Shown: positions 1 to 13,232, counted from the first letter of the stretch. The stretch: 64,000 nucleotides of DNA from Buttiauxella gaviniae ATCC 51604 (GCF_001654835.1 NZ_LXEP01000020.1:165061-229060); one strand, 5' to 3'. The notes: generated by a model from the sequence alone, not told the origin. Numbers and translations: made by a program.

Positions 1-966
1 CCTGCCTGTATAGCTGACATTATCGCTTCCTTGTTGCAGGTGGCAGCCCAGCCACAGCCCGGCAGTGAGCGCCAGGATATATAACCACGCAGAGCCATGA
101 AGCACTGGCAGAAGCAGAATGCCCAATATCCCAGCCAGCAAACAGCCCACCAGCCTTTGAACCATGCGGTCGATAATTTGCGTATTGGTTTCAGGGGTGT
201 TTTTACCGGCGGGTAAAACAGAAATGGCAATGACGGTTACCAGTGCCTGTGAAAGGTCGCTGATATTGGCCTGCCACAAAATGAGCGCGACGATAAAAAC
301 GGCGATACCCGCCTCCACGCCAAGCAATATGCGCTTTGAGCGCCATTCCGATTCACTGACGACAATTACGCTAGCAGTTGCGGCAGGGGATTTATCGCCC
401 GCCAGGTTCAGCAATGTGCTAATCCAGTGGAAGACAAAACCCGTCACCAAACACATGCTTATCCCCACGGCAACTTCCGAAATACGGCTTAGCGTAAACC
501 TCACGACTACGGGGAATGATGAAACAGATTGTGCATCGATGATAACCATCATCGCTGTAACCGCACCGAGCAGCCAGGCATAGGACCAGGGAGATTCATT
601 AGCGCGATAAACGGTGTACCCGCCAATCAAGCCACACAGCAGAAATGCAACATCGACATATGGCAGAACGACAACAGTGGAGAGGAGACCAAAGCAGCCC
701 CCAACTATTGTGCCCAGCAATCGTTGCAGAGCACGAACCGAGCTTTCCTTCGGCGTTGCTTTTGTCACGGCAAAGCTGCTGAGTGCCGCCCACCAGGCAA
801 AATGTAACCCTAATTTTTCTGATACCCACACTGCAAGCGCAAGCGCGACAATGACCTCAGCAGCAAAAAGCATTTTTGTGGCCGATGTATGCCAGAAACG
901 GAGTTCATGATTTAAAGCCGAAAAATGGTCGAGGCAGTATTGTCGAGCGGAGGTCAGAAAAGGCAT
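1..966 (-). CDS. FUSC-family inner-membrane transporter, partial (3' end cut by window edge)
   Basis: The frame is open from an ATG at 966 to base 1 with no stop, giving 322 residues of a protein that continues beyond the window. The N-terminus (MPFLTSARQY) leads into about five or six hydrophobic segments (roughly residues 33-110 and 115-160). A soluble stretch follows near 165-195, and a second hydrophobic block begins near residue 200. This layout, with conserved-looking TPKESSVRALQRLLGT and GTIVGG-like segments, fits the fusaric-acid-resistance (FUSC/YccS/AaeB-like) family of aromatic-compound exporters. It lies 79 bp downstream of yidA on the same strand. The family assignment is by pattern only, and the substrate is unknown. 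E. coli K-12 has no such gene at this position. Confidence 0.7.
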   Translation of the reverse strand, partial: MPFLTSARQYCLDHFSALNHELRFWHTSATKMLFAAEVIVALALAVWVSEKLGLHFAWWAALSSFAVTKATPKESSVRALQRLLGTIVGGCFGLLSTVVVLPYVDVAFLLCGLIGGYTVYRANESPWSYAWLLGAVTAMMVIIDAQSVSSFPVVVRFTLSRISEVAVGISMCLVTGFVFHWISTLLNLAGDKSPAATASVIVVSESEWRSKRILLGVEAGIAVFIVALILWQANISDLSQALVTVIAISVLPAGKNTPETNTQIIDRMVQRLVGCLLAGILGILLLPVLHGSAWLYILALTAGLWLGCHLQQGSDNVSYTGR

Positions 967-1013
967 GGTTAACTTCTAAAGAATAAGACCCGATGAGTAT
1001 CAGTGTAGATAAG

Positions 1014-1037
1014 CCCCGGCATAAATGACTACCGGGG
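1014..1037 (-). terminator. weak hairpin downstream of yidA
   Basis: CCCCGG at 1014-1019 pairs with CCGGGG at 1032-1037 around a 12-base loop, just after the yidA stop. There is no T-run on the leftward strand, so it may be a weak terminator or a 3'-end stabiliser rather than a strong terminator. Confidence 0.35.
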
Positions 1038-1045
1038 TGCATGCT

Positions 1046-1864
1046 TTATCGGTCGTTCAAAACAAACTTCTCAATCGCGTACGCAACGCCATCTTCAAGG
1101 TTTGATTTGGTGACGAAGTTACTGACTTCTTTAACTTTATCGATGGCGTTATCCATCGCAACACCGATGCCCGCATATTCCAGCATCGCGATGTCGTTTT
1201 CCTGGTCGCCCAGCGTCATCACTTCTTCTTGCTTGATGCCGAGAGATTCTGCCAGCGCTTTCACGCCCGTACCTTTGTTGACGCGCTTATCGAGAATTTC
1301 CAGGAAGTATGGCGAGCTTTTCAGCAGGGTATAGCGCTCATAAACATCGGCTGGAATTTTAGCGATCGCTTTATCCAAAATAGCCGGCTCGTCGATCATC
1401 ATCACTTTCAGGTACGCACCGTTTTTATCCATATTTTCTGGCTCGCTGAACACCAGCGGGATATTAGCGATAAAGGATTCATGAACGGTGTAATAGCTGA
1501 TATCGCGGTTCGCGGTGTACAACGTGTGCCTGTCCAGCGCATGGAAGTGAGAACCAACATCACGGGAAAGCTGTTCCAGATAACGGTAGTCATCATAGCT
1601 AAGTGCGGTTTGCGCCACACTGCTGCCGTCGCTCGCTTTCTGCACCAGAGCTCCGTTATAGGTGATGCAGTAATCATTCGGCTTATCCATATGCAGCTCG
1701 CGGAGATAGCTCTCAACACCTGCAAAAGGGCGTCCGGTACACAAAACAACGTTTACGCCACGTTCGCGCGCACTGGCGATGGCGGCTTTAACGGCTGGAG
1801 AAATGGTGTGGTCAGGCAGCAACAATGTGCCGTCCATATCAATAGCAATAAGTTTTATAGTCAT
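1046..1864 (-). CDS. yidA: Sugar phosphatase YidA (HAD superfamily, Cof type)
   Basis: 272 residues, the full length of E. coli YidA. Haloacid-dehalogenase motifs are in order: motif I DMDGTL near residues 9-14 with the nucleophile Asp, motif II CTGRP near 42, a Lys in the RVNKGTGVKAL segment near 195, and motif IV GDQENDIAML near 220. The family hydrolyses small phosphorylated sugars in the cytosol, using Mg2+. It lies 185 bp downstream of yidB, separated from it by a terminator and a repeat, so it probably has its own promoter. The start ATG at 1864 encodes MTIKLIAIDMDG, which matches the family N-terminus. Assignment is by recognised sequence, and substrate preference cannot be read from it. 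Confidence 0.95.
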   Translation of the reverse strand: MTIKLIAIDMDGTLLLPDHTISPAVKAAIASARERGVNVVLCTGRPFAGVESYLRELHMDKPNDYCITYNGALVQKASDGSSVAQTALSYDDYRYLEQLSRDVGSHFHALDRHTLYTANRDISYYTVHESFIANIPLVFSEPENMDKNGAYLKVMMIDEPAILDKAIAKIPADVYERYTLLKSSPYFLEILDKRVNKGTGVKALAESLGIKQEEVMTLGDQENDIAMLEYAGIGVAMDNAIDKVKEVSNFVTKSNLEDGVAYAIEKFVLNDR

Positions 1865-1960
1865 AGGATTTTCTGAGGTAATGAGTTTATCTCATGCTAA
1901 CGCGATTAAGCCTGCAAAAATAGCGCTACGTTTCGAATGAAAAAGGTCCGTTTTAAGCAT

Positions 1961-1991
1961 AAAAAAACGCCACCCGTAGAGTGTGGCGTTT
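1961..1991 (-). terminator. rho-independent terminator of yidB
   Basis: AAACGCCAC at 1965-1973 and GTGGCGTTT at 1983-1991 form a perfect 9-bp stem with a 9-base loop. Read leftward it ends in a run of seven T, so it terminates transcription coming from yidB. Confidence 0.85.
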
Positions 1992-1992
1992 A

Positions 1993-2049
1993 TACCCAAA
2001 ATAATTCGAGTTGCAGCCAACGCATCTGCGGCTTGAAGTATGACGGGTA
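1993..2049. repeat. 57-bp dispersed palindromic repeat, copy 1
   Basis: Ends are TACCC (1993-1997) and GGGTA (2045-2049). Inside, TAATTCGAGTTGCAG and GGCTTGAAGTAT form an imperfect inverted repeat around CAACGCATCTGC. A diverged copy lies at 33825-33878 in the glmS leader, sharing CAGATGCGTTGGCTGCA when read on the opposite strand. It directly abuts the yidB TAA stop. It resembles the short intergenic palindromes common in Enterobacteriaceae. I do not assign a named family. Confidence 0.7.
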
Positions 2050-2439
2050 TTAGCTGAAGAATTTATCCTTTAGCATATGGAAGCCTTTAGTCAGCAAATC
2101 TTCGTCGTGAGCAACTTCACCTGCGGGTGAAAGCGTATCGACAATTTTCGGGAACTGCTCAGCGAGTAGTTGCGATGCGCTTCCAACATCAATCCCGAGT
2201 TTTTCAGCCAGACCGCTGATTGCTGGTGTGCCCAGCACGTCTTGCATTTGCTCTGGGCTAACGCTTTGGTTATGCGCGCCGCTCAGCCAGGAGGTAACCA
2301 CATCAGAGAAACCCTTTTCGCGAAACCGCTCAAGAATCGTCTGAATGCCGCCTTGTTCATTAATCCACGTAAGGATGACTTTGAATTTACCTGCATCGCC
2401 ACCCCCCATCATGCCAGTAACTTGATCGAATAAACCCAT
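2050..2439 (-). CDS. yidB: YidB, DUF937-family protein
   Basis: 129 residues from the ATG at 2439 (MGLFDQVTGMM), as in E. coli YidB. An in-frame ATG at 2460 is less likely because AGAGGA, the probable ribosome-binding site, lies between the two and is well spaced for 2439. The protein is soluble and Gly/Ser-rich with the YidB pattern: GGIQTILERFREKGF, a WLSG segment, then PAISGLAEKLGID and a C-terminal ML-KDKFF. Function is not established. It lies just downstream of gyrB, as in E. coli. Confidence 0.9.
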   Translation of the reverse strand: MGLFDQVTGMMGGGDAGKFKVILTWINEQGGIQTILERFREKGFSDVVTSWLSGAHNQSVSPEQMQDVLGTPAISGLAEKLGIDVGSASQLLAEQFPKIVDTLSPAGEVAHDEDLLTKGFHMLKDKFFS

Positions 2440-2533
2440 GACCGTGTCCTCTGCAATCACGAAGTGTGCATTAGAAGTGTAGTCATTGACGGATATTAGC
2501 GTGGAGAAATAGAGGTGCGAGAGAGTGAGATTA

Positions 2534-2555
2534 TTGGTGGGCAGACGCCCACCAA
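2534..2555 (-). terminator. hairpin after gyrB
   Basis: TTGGTGGGC (2534-2542) and GCCCACCAA (2547-2555) form a perfect 9-bp stem with a 4-base loop, 11 bases after the gyrB stop. No T-run follows leftward, so it may stabilise the mRNA 3' end or terminate only partly. Confidence 0.5.
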
Positions 2556-2565
2556 CGGGTAGAGA

Positions 2566-6082
<3,517 letters not shown>

Positions 6083-6087
6083 ATTTA

Positions 6088-6218
6088 ACTCACAACCAGG
6101 GCGTTATCGGCGCAGTTAGTCTGATTACGGCCAGCGCGCAACAACCGGAGCGTACTGAAGTACGTGAGGATTGTCAGCACTGCCCGGAACCAGAATAACA
6201 AGTAAGATAGCCCGATAC
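6088..6218. repeat. ~131-bp palindromic repeat element, copy A, in the dnaN-recF junction
   Basis: The core at 6145-6191 (CCGGAGCGTACTGAAGTACG onward, then TGAGGATT and AGCACTGCCC) aligns with 23159-23206 in the PTS operon with about nine differences over 47-48 bases. Flanking parts also align (GGCGTTAT against GGCGTAAT, and ATAGCC near the right end). Its right edge supplies the G of the dnaN stop TAG. It contains a short palindrome GTACTGAAGTAC. No ORF inside looks real. Confidence 0.75.
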
Positions 6219-7318
6219 TAAAGACGCATTGGCATGACGACGTAGGCCGCCGCCTGAGAAGCTGCATCTTCAATCTGCACACTGGAAACAGAATCGGTCA
6301 GCAAAATGCGCACGTTCTCGCATTTGAGTGCATTCAGAACATCAAGCACGTAACTGACGTTGAAGCCGATTTCCATATCTGTGCCGTCATAAGTGACGTC
6401 GAGAATCTCTTCGGCTTCTTCCTGCTCCGGGTTGTTAGCGGTGATTTTCAACTGATTGGCAATCACTTGCAGACGAACACCACGGAATTTCTCGTTAGAC
6501 AAAATCGCCGCGCGTGAAAACGCTTGTTTCAGTAAATCGCAGCTGGCATCGAGATGTTTATCCGGGTTCTTCGGCAATACGCGGCGATAGTCCGGGAAAC
6601 GGCCATCAACCAGTTTGGATGTGAAGATAAAGTCGCCGACGTGAGCGCGGATGTTGTTGCTGCCGATCTGGATACGCAACGGTGAATCGCCGCCATCCAA
6701 CATACGCATCAGCTCAATCACGCCTTTACGCGGCACGATCACCGAATGGTTTGGCAGAGACTGACCGACCGGCATAGAACACACAGCCAGGCGGTGACCA
6801 TCGGTCGCCACGGTGCGTAACTCTTCGCCTTCGGTTTCAAACAACATGCCGTTCAAATAGTAACGAACGTCCTGATGCGCCATAGAAAATTGCGTGGCTT
6901 CAATCAGGCGTTTCATGGTCGCTTGCGGGAGCGTGAATTCTACTTCGCTCTGCCAGTCGTCCAGGTTCGGGAAATCAGCAGCAGGCAGCGTCGAGAGCGA
7001 GAAACGGCTACGCCCGGAGCGCACCAACATACGGTCGCCCTCAAGCGTAACAGCGATTTCTGCACCTTCCGGCAAACCACGGCAGATATCGAAAAATTTA
7101 CGTGCTGGAACCGTTGTGGCACCCGGCTCATGCGGTTGCACCAACGCGACACGCGCCACCATCTCCATTTCCAGGTCAGTACCTGTTAATGAAAGAGTTC
7201 CTTCCGCGACTTGCAACAGCAGATTGCCGAGAATCGGTAACGTCGGACGGCCACCTAACGGGCCACTCACCTGTTGCAGCGGTTTTAATAAAGTTTCACG
7301 TTCAACGGTAAATTTCAT
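6218..7318 (-). CDS. dnaN: DNA polymerase III beta sliding clamp
   Basis: 366 residues, matching E. coli DnaN. The homodimeric ring tethers polymerase III and other partners to DNA through a hydrophobic cleft. Three repeated clamp folds cover roughly residues 1-120, 129-243 and 245-366. The C-terminus ends in YVVMPMRL, the segment that lines the partner-binding cleft. The start is at 7318 (MKFTVERETLLKPLQQVSG). It is only 4 bp downstream of dnaA, so translation is probably coupled. The stop is TAG, formed at the junction with the downstream repeat. Confidence 0.98.
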   Translation of the reverse strand: MKFTVERETLLKPLQQVSGPLGGRPTLPILGNLLLQVAEGTLSLTGTDLEMEMVARVALVQPHEPGATTVPARKFFDICRGLPEGAEIAVTLEGDRMLVRSGRSRFSLSTLPAADFPNLDDWQSEVEFTLPQATMKRLIEATQFSMAHQDVRYYLNGMLFETEGEELRTVATDGHRLAVCSMPVGQSLPNHSVIVPRKGVIELMRMLDGGDSPLRIQIGSNNIRAHVGDFIFTSKLVDGRFPDYRRVLPKNPDKHLDASCDLLKQAFSRAAILSNEKFRGVRLQVIANQLKITANNPEQEEAEEILDVTYDGTDMEIGFNVSYVLDVLNALKCENVRILLTDSVSSVQIEDAASQAAAYVVMPMRL

Positions 7319-7322
7319 AGCG

Positions 7323-8711
7323 TCACGAAGATAATGTTCTGATTAGGTTAGAGAAATCTTCTTTGATGTCGTGGCTTTCTTCACGCAACTGCTCAATCTT
7401 ACGGCAGGCATGCAGAACCGTAGTATGGTCGCGGCCACCAAAGGCATCGCCGATTTCTGGCAAGCTGTGGTTCGTCAGTTCCTTCGCCAGTGCCATTGCC
7501 ATTTGACGTGGACGGGCAACAGAGCGGGAACGACGCTTGGACAACAGGTCAGCAATCTTTATTTTATAGTACTCTGCCACCGTCTTCTGAATATTGTCGA
7601 TGGTGACAAGCTTCTCTTGCAGCGCCAGCAAGTCACGCAGCGCTTCACGCACGAAGTCGATAGTAATCGCCCGGCCAGTAAAGTTGGCGTTGGCGATAAC
7701 ACGGTTCAATGCCCCTTCAAGCTCACGCACGTTTGAACGTAAACGCTTAGCAATAAAGAAGGCCACTTCACCAGGCAGACGGATATCGTTCTCGTCTGCT
7801 TTTTTCATCAGGATCGCAACACGCGTTTCCAGTTCTGGTGGCTCAATCGCAACTGTGAGCCCCCAACCGAAGCGAGATTTCAGACGATCTTCAACCCCAT
7901 TGATCTCTTTTGGATAACGATCCGAAGTCAGAATGATCTGCTGGTTACCTTCAAGCAAGGCGTTGAAGGTGTGGAAGAATTCTTCTTGTGAACGTTCTTT
8001 ATTAGCAAAGAATTGAATGTCATCAATCAGCAGCGCATCAACAGAACGGTAGTAACGTTTGAACTCTTCAATAGCGTTATTTTGCAGTGCTTTTACCATG
8101 TCCTGAACGAAACGTTCAGAATGCATGTACACCACTTTTGCATTCGGTTTGCGCGCAATAATACCGTTGCCAACAGCATGCAAAAGGTGCGTTTTACCAA
8201 GACCCGTGCCGCCATAAAGGAATAAAGGGTTGTAAGCGCCACCTGGGTTGTCTGCCACCTGACGTGCTGCCGCGCGAGCCAGTTGGTTCGACTTACCTTC
8301 AACGAAGTTATCGAAAGTATGTTTTACGTTAACGTTAGAGCGATAGGAGTGTTCAGCCGGAGCCGGAGAATTATCCCAGCTTGGGCGAAGATGAGTAGTA
8401 GGGCGCGCGATGTGTACATGCGCCGGAGCAGTAGTAACAGTCTGCTGATTCAGCGTTTGGTTGACCGGTTTGCTGCCTACTTCAAAACGCAATACGGGTG
8501 CATCAGTGCCGCAGAAATCATTCAGCAAGCCATTGATGTTATTAAGGTACTTATCTCGCACCCAGTCGAGAACAAAACGGTTTGGAGCATACAGGGCCAG
8601 CGTGTTATCGCTCAGTTCCGCCTGTAGGGGGCGTATCCACATACTGAATTCTGTGGCTGGTAACTCATCCTGCAATCGGGCAAGACACTGCTGCCAAAGC
8701 GAAAGTGACAC
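7323..8711 (-). CDS. dnaA: Chromosomal replication initiator DnaA
   Basis: 462 residues from the GTG at 8711 ([22 protein letters not shown]), the known enterobacterial start, with GTGGAG as ribosome-binding site. In-frame codons further upstream are not needed. Domain I covers about residues 1-80. The linker domain II runs to about 125 and is some five residues shorter than in E. coli, rich in Pro, Thr and His. The AAA+ domain III has Walker A GGTGLGKT near 167-174 and Walker [10 protein letters not shown] near 228-236. The C-terminal helix-turn-helix has [12 protein letters not shown] near 429-440, which reads the DnaA box. It initiates replication at oriC (48161-48406) and represses its own gene through the box at 8939. 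Confidence 0.98.
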   Translation of the reverse strand: MSLSLWQQCLARLQDELPATEFSMWIRPLQAELSDNTLALYAPNRFVLDWVRDKYLNNINGLLNDFCGTDAPVLRFEVGSKPVNQTLNQQTVTTAPAHVHIARPTTHLRPSWDNSPAPAEHSYRSNVNVKHTFDNFVEGKSNQLARAAARQVADNPGGAYNPLFLYGGTGLGKTHLLHAVGNGIIARKPNAKVVYMHSERFVQDMVKALQNNAIEEFKRYYRSVDALLIDDIQFFANKERSQEEFFHTFNALLEGNQQIILTSDRYPKEINGVEDRLKSRFGWGLTVAIEPPELETRVAILMKKADENDIRLPGEVAFFIAKRLRSNVRELEGALNRVIANANFTGRAITIDFVREALRDLLALQEKLVTIDNIQKTVAEYYKIKIADLLSKRRSRSVARPRQMAMALAKELTNHSLPEIGDAFGGRDHTTVLHACRKIEQLREESHDIKEDFSNLIRTLSS

Positions 8712-8938
8712 GGCGGACTCCACTCGAACAAAGTCGATAAAATGACGAAGACTGAAAGTTTATATTCATGATTGTTGACACACGCCGACTCTTCCTCAAC
8801 GGAACCCCGATTCGGGAAGCGTGCGAACCGCTATCTGCGGTTTACCCCAGGGTGAACGCTAAAGGATCACGATCGGGACCGCGGATCATAGCCTAAAGTA
8901 CGCCAGAGATCTTCTGTTTCTCACAGTTTCTTCCCGAT

Positions 8939-8947
8939 TTATCCACA
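8939..8947 (+). promoter_or_regulatory. DnaA box (dnaA autoregulation)
   Basis: A perfect TTATCCACA, the high-affinity DnaA recognition sequence, about 230 bp upstream of the dnaA start. Its placement matches the autorepression box in E. coli. Confidence 0.85.
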
Positions 8948-9205
8948 GGGCTGTTTTGTGGAGTCTAAGTGTAAACGATCCTGTCAGACGCACAGCGCTT
9001 TACCTTCCTATATTGGAAAATTTAATGACTAGTGCACAAAATCGACTTATCTGATCTAAGGAAGATCCCCAACGATCCTTGCGCTTTAATGGGGACGCCG
9101 TATAATTCCCCACCCGTCGCGTGTCACCACGGCTTTATTTTGGTCAGATCCTGGTCTTTTTAGGGGTCAAAAAGCGAATTAAGGCACGGGAATAAGGAAA
9201 GAGAA

Positions 9206-9234
9206 TTGACTCCGGAGTGTACAATTATTACAAT
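9206..9234 (+). promoter_or_regulatory. rpmH promoter
   Basis: TTGACT at 9206-9211 and TACAAT at 9229-9234, separated by 17 bp, about 100 bp before rpmH. The surrounding sequence closely resembles the strong E. coli rpmH promoter. Confidence 0.8.
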
Positions 9235-9325
9235 CCGGCCTCTTTAATCAGCCACACTGAGGCGTAAGTCGTTTGCAGTTTCTGCAAGGCTCTTCGCTAA
9301 CCCAGTGAAATTTATCCAAGTTTAG

Positions 9326-9478
<153 letters not shown>

Positions 9479-9495
9479 TAAAAGCTAACCCCTGA

Positions 9496-9855
9496 GTGGT
9501 TAAGCTCGCATTTCCCAGGGAGTTACGCTTGTTAACTCCCACTCATTTCACTTTCGTCTTCCAGCAGCCTCAACGGGCTGGCACGCCGCAAATCACCATC
9601 CTCGGCCGCCTAAATTCGCTGGGGCATCCCCGCATCGGTCTTACAGTCGCTAAGAAAAATGTTAAACGTGCACACGAACGCAATCGGATTAAACGTCTGA
9701 CGCGTGAGAGTTTCCGTTTGCGTCAGCACGAACTTCCTCCAATGGATTTCGTGGTAGTGGCTAAGAAAGGGGTTGCAGACCTGGATAACCGGGCTTTATC
9801 GGAAGCATTGGAAAAGTTATGGCGCCGTCATTGTCGCCTTTCTCCCGGCTCTTGA
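9496..9855 (+). CDS. rnpA: Ribonuclease P protein component
   Basis: 119 residues starting at a GTG ([10 protein letters not shown]), as in E. coli RnpA, of equal length. It binds M1 RNA and aids cleavage of the 5' leader of tRNA precursors. The RNR motif region [16 protein letters not shown] near residues 58-73 is intact. The 3' end overlaps yidD by 37 nt in another frame, a conserved arrangement. It shares the rpmH transcript. Confidence 0.97.
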   Translation: MVKLAFPRELRLLTPTHFTFVFQQPQRAGTPQITILGRLNSLGHPRIGLTVAKKNVKRAHERNRIKRLTRESFRLRQHELPPMDFVVVAKKGVADLDNRALSEALEKLWRRHCRLSPGS

Positions 9856-10076
9856 TAGGCCTGATTAGGGTCTATCAGCGCCTGATAAGTCCGCTTCTCG
9901 GGCCGCATTGCCGTTTTACTCCAACCTGTTCTCACTACGGAATTGAGGCATTGCGCAGGTTTGGGGTGTTAAAAGGCAGTTGGTTGACAGTGAAACGCGT
10001 ATTAAAATGCCACCCTTTGAACCCCGGTGGAGACGATCCCGTCCCACCTGGACCTTTTGATACCAGAGAACACTAA
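9819..10076 (+). CDS. yidD: Membrane protein insertion efficiency factor YidD
   Basis: 85 residues with the conserved YidD segment: [25 protein letters not shown] near residues 21-45 with paired Cys, then [13 protein letters not shown] near 64-76. It is a small inner-membrane-associated protein that helps YidC-dependent insertion. It starts inside rnpA (overlap 37 nt) and ends 2 bp before yidC, so translation of the three genes is probably coupled. Confidence 0.95.
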   Translation: MAPSLSPFSRLLIGLIRVYQRLISPLLGPHCRFTPTCSHYGIEALRRFGVLKGSWLTVKRVLKCHPLNPGGDDPVPPGPFDTREH

Positions 10077-10078
10077 CG

Positions 10079-11725
10079 ATGGATTCGCAACGCAATCTCT
10101 TTCTCATCGCTTTGTTGTTCGTGTCTTTCATGATCTGGCAAGCCTGGGAGCAGGACCACGCTCCACAACCTCAGGTGCAACAGACCACGCAGACTACGAC
10201 CACCGCAGCAGGTAACGCCGCAAACCAGGGTGTGCCGACCAGTGGCCAGGGTAAAATCATCACGGTTAAAACTGACGTTCTTGAGCTTTCCATCAACACC
10301 CGTGGTGGTGATGTTGAGCAGGCGCTGTTATTGACCTACCCGAAAGAGCTCAAATCTAATGAGCCGTTCCAGTTACTGGAAACTACGCCAGAGTTTGTCT
10401 ACCAGGCACAAAGTGGCCTGACCGGTCGCGATGGCCCGGATAACCCGGCTAATGGTGAGCGTCCTCTGTATAACGTTGCTAGCGATACTTTCGTGCTGCC
10501 AGAAGGCCAGAACGAAATCGTTATCCCAATGACGTATACCGATGCGGCGGGCAATACCTTCACTAAATCCTTCACCCTGAAACGCGGCGAGTTCGCGGTA
10601 AGCGTGAATTACGATGTGAAGAACGCCGGTGAGAAACCGCTGGAGCTGGCTACTTTTGGTCAGTTGAAGCAGTCCATCAATCTGCCGACTCACCGCGATA
10701 CAGGAAGCAACAACTTTGCGTTGCATACCTTCCGTGGTGCTGCGTACTCAACTCCAGATGCGAAATACGAAAAATATAAATTCGATAAAATCGCTGATGG
10801 TGAAAACCTGAACGTTAACGCCAGCAATGGTTGGGTTGCGATGTTGCAGCAGTATTTCGCAACAGCGTGGGTTCCAAATAATCAGGGTACCAACAACTTC
10901 TATACCACCAAACTGAACAACGATGTGGCAGCGATTGGTTATAAATCCTCGCCGCAACTAGTTCAGCCAGGTCAGACCGCCAAACTGGGTAGCACCCTGT
11001 GGGTCGGCCCGGAAATTCAGGACAAAATGGCAGCCGTTGCGCCGCACCTTGACCTGACAGTGGATTATGGTTGGTTGTGGTTTATTTCTCAGCCGCTGTT
11101 CAAGCTGTTGAAATTCCTGCACAGCTTCATCGGTAACTGGGGCTTCTCCATTATCGTAATCACCTTTATCGTTCGTGGCATCATGTACCCGCTGACTAAA
11201 GCGCAGTACACCTCCATGGCGAAAATGCGTATGTTGCAGCCGAAACTGGCCGCCATGCGTGAACGTATTGGTGACGATAAACAGCGCCAGAGCCAAGAAA
11301 TGATGGCGTTGTATAAAGCTGAGAAAGTTAACCCGTTGGGTGGTTGTCTCCCGCTGGTTATCCAGATGCCAATCTTCCTGGCGTTGTACTACATGCTGAT
11401 GGGTTCTGTGGAACTGCGCCATGCGCCGTTCGCACTGTGGATTCATGACTTGTCTGCACAAGACCCGTACTACATCCTGCCGATCCTGATGGGCTTGACG
11501 ATGTTCTTCATTCAGAAGATGTCGCCGACCACTGTGACCGACCCGATGCAGCAGAAGATCATGACCTTTATGCCGGTCATCTTCACGGTGTTCTTCCTGT
11601 GGTTCCCGTCAGGCCTGGTACTGTACTATATCGTCAGTAACACCGTGACCATCATCCAGCAGCAGCTGATTTATCGCGGTCTTGAGAAACGTGGCTTACA
11701 CAGCCGCGATAAGAAAAAGACCTGA
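10079..11725 (+). CDS. yidC: Membrane protein insertase YidC
   Basis: 548 residues, the E. coli length. One N-terminal membrane helix (residues about 5-20) is followed by a Q/T-rich linker and a large periplasmic beta domain to about residue 345. The conserved insertase core then has five further membrane segments. A positively charged cytoplasmic hairpin ([16 protein letters not shown]) lies near 380-395. The hydrophilic-groove Arg is in [15 protein letters not shown], near residue 368. It inserts proteins alone or with SecYEG. The C-terminus is basic ([11 protein letters not shown]). A terminator follows at 11750. Confidence 0.98.
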   Translation: MDSQRNLFLIALLFVSFMIWQAWEQDHAPQPQVQQTTQTTTTAAGNAANQGVPTSGQGKIITVKTDVLELSINTRGGDVEQALLLTYPKELKSNEPFQLLETTPEFVYQAQSGLTGRDGPDNPANGERPLYNVASDTFVLPEGQNEIVIPMTYTDAAGNTFTKSFTLKRGEFAVSVNYDVKNAGEKPLELATFGQLKQSINLPTHRDTGSNNFALHTFRGAAYSTPDAKYEKYKFDKIADGENLNVNASNGWVAMLQQYFATAWVPNNQGTNNFYTTKLNNDVAAIGYKSSPQLVQPGQTAKLGSTLWVGPEIQDKMAAVAPHLDLTVDYGWLWFISQPLFKLLKFLHSFIGNWGFSIIVITFIVRGIMYPLTKAQYTSMAKMRMLQPKLAAMRERIGDDKQRQSQEMMALYKAEKVNPLGGCLPLVIQMPIFLALYYMLMGSVELRHAPFALWIHDLSAQDPYYILPILMGLTMFFIQKMSPTTVTDPMQQKIMTFMPVIFTVFFLWFPSGLVLYYIVSNTVTIIQQQLIYRGLEKRGLHSRDKKKT

Positions 11726-11749
11726 TAACAATTAGCTAGAAGCTTACGA

Positions 11750-11775
11750 AAGGCGGTCAATAGACCGCCTTTTTT
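11750..11775 (+). terminator. terminator of the rpmH-yidC operon
   Basis: AAGGCGGTC (11750-11758) and GACCGCCTT (11763-11771) form a perfect 9-bp stem with loop AATA, followed by a T-run. Confidence 0.9.
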
Positions 11776-11780
11776 ATTTT

Positions 11781-11811
11781 GTAGGGTGGATAAGCGAAGC
11801 GTCATCCACCA
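11781..11811. repeat. REP/boxC-like palindrome
   Basis: GGGTGGATaagcgaagcgtcATCCACC can fold as GGTGGAT/ATCCACC. The same pattern, GTAGG-(T/G)(C/G)GGAT with AGCG, recurs at 19041-19119, and a related hairpin lies at 21320-21346. It sits between the yidC terminator and mnmE. Confidence 0.6.
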
Positions 11812-11832
11812 GCCATCTCGAAAGGGAAAATT

Positions 11833-13197
11833 ATGAGCCATAACGAGACAATCGTTGCCCAGGCGACTCCGCCGGGACGTGGTGGAGTCGGTATCCTGCG
11901 CGTCTCAGGCCTGCAAGCTCGTGAAGTCGCGCAAGCGATTTTGGGTAAACTCCCCAAGCCACGCTATGCCGATTACCTGCCATTCCGTGATGCGGACGGC
12001 AGCGTGCTCGATCAAGGCATCGCGCTGTGGTTCCCTGGGCCAAATTCCTTCACAGGTGAAGACGTGTTGGAATTTCAGGGGCACGGTGGTCCAGTTATCC
12101 TCGACTTGCTGTTAAAACGCATCCTGGCGCTCCCAGGGCTGCGTATCGCAAGGCCTGGTGAGTTCTCCGAGCGTGCATTCCTGAATGACAAGCTGGATTT
12201 GGCTCAGGCTGAAGCGATTGCTGACCTGATTGATGCCAGCTCAGAACAAGCAGCTCGCTCAGCCTTAAACTCTTTGCAGGGGGCTTTCTCTGCACGGGTT
12301 AACCATCTGGTCGAAGCGCTGACTCATCTACGTATTTACGTAGAAGCGGCAATTGATTTCCCGGATGAAGAGATCGATTTCCTCTCTGACGGCAAAATCG
12401 AAGCGCAGCTGAACCAGGTAATTGACGATCTGGATGCTGTGCGTGCCGAAGCGCGCCAGGGAAGTCTGCTGCGCGAAGGGATGAAGGTAGTGATTGCCGG
12501 TCGTCCAAACGCCGGGAAATCGAGCCTACTGAACGCCCTTGCGGGCCGCGAAGCGGCAATTGTGACGGATATTGCCGGAACAACTCGCGATGTCTTGCGT
12601 GAACATATCCATATCGACGGTATGCCACTGCATATCATCGATACCGCAGGGCTTCGCGAAGCAAGCGACGAAGTTGAGCGTATCGGTATCGAACGTGCGT
12701 GGAATGAGATCGAACAAGCAGACCGTGTATTGTTTATGGTTGATGGGACCACCACCGATGCCACAGACCCTGCAGATATTTGGCCAGACTTTATTGCGCG
12801 CCTGCCAGCACGTTTGCCGATTACAGTTGTGCGTAACAAAGCGGACGTCACCGGCGAAACGCTGGGCCTGAGCGATGTGAATGGTCACTCACTTGTACGC
12901 CTGTCTGCGCGTACCGGTGAAGGCGTAGATGTGCTGCGCGATCATCTAAAACAGAGCATGGGCTTTGAAACCAATATGGAAGGCGGCTTCCTGGCGCGTC
13001 GTCGCCACTTGCAGGCCCTCGAACAAGCGGCAACCCATCTACAACAAGGCAAAGCGCAACTTCTGGGCGCATGGGCCGGGGAATTGCTGGCTGAAGAGCT
13101 ACGTCTTTCTCAGCAGAGCCTGAGCGAAATCACCGGTGAATTTACCTCTGACGATTTGCTTGGCCGCATTTTCTCCAGCTTCTGTATCGGTAAGTAA
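11833..13197 (+). CDS. mnmE: tRNA uridine-5-carboxymethylaminomethyl GTPase MnmE
   Basis: 454 residues, the E. coli length. With MnmG (46161-48050) it makes cmnm5 or nm5 modifications at U34 of tRNAs. The N-terminal folate-binding domain covers residues 1-120. A helical domain flanks an inserted G domain with G1 GRPNAGKSS at 223-231, G2 TTRD near 250, G3 DTAGL near 270 and G4 NKAD near 335. The C-terminus is CIGK, carrying the conserved catalytic-region Cys near 451. The start ATG at 11833 has GAAAGGGAAA upstream. It is separated from yidC by a terminator and a repeat, so it has its own promoter. Confidence 0.98.
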   Translation: MSHNETIVAQATPPGRGGVGILRVSGLQAREVAQAILGKLPKPRYADYLPFRDADGSVLDQGIALWFPGPNSFTGEDVLEFQGHGGPVILDLLLKRILALPGLRIARPGEFSERAFLNDKLDLAQAEAIADLIDASSEQAARSALNSLQGAFSARVNHLVEALTHLRIYVEAAIDFPDEEIDFLSDGKIEAQLNQVIDDLDAVRAEARQGSLLREGMKVVIAGRPNAGKSSLLNALAGREAAIVTDIAGTTRDVLREHIHIDGMPLHIIDTAGLREASDEVERIGIERAWNEIEQADRVLFMVDGTTTDATDPADIWPDFIARLPARLPITVVRNKADVTGETLGLSDVNGHSLVRLSARTGEGVDVLRDHLKQSMGFETNMEGGFLARRRHLQALEQAATHLQQGKAQLLGAWAGELLAEELRLSQQSLSEITGEFTSDDLLGRIFSSFCIGK

Positions 13198-13232
13198 TCT
13201 AAAAAGTAAGCGTGCGCTCACTTTTCATTCAT

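Noticed and set aside
1229..1876. A 215-codon + strand frame opposite yidA.
   Set aside because: It is antisense to the intact yidA and has no recognisable domain.
6085..6282. A 65-codon frame in the dnaN-recF gap.
   Set aside because: It runs through the repeat element and the dnaN end and has no ribosome-binding site. It is a chance frame.
9819..9855. rnpA/yidD overlap considered as a frameshift.
   Set aside because: Both frames are full length and match their families. The overlap is the conserved arrangement.
10373..10726. Antisense frames within yidC and other core genes.
   Set aside because: These are shadows of highly conserved genes. None has its own start signal or domain.
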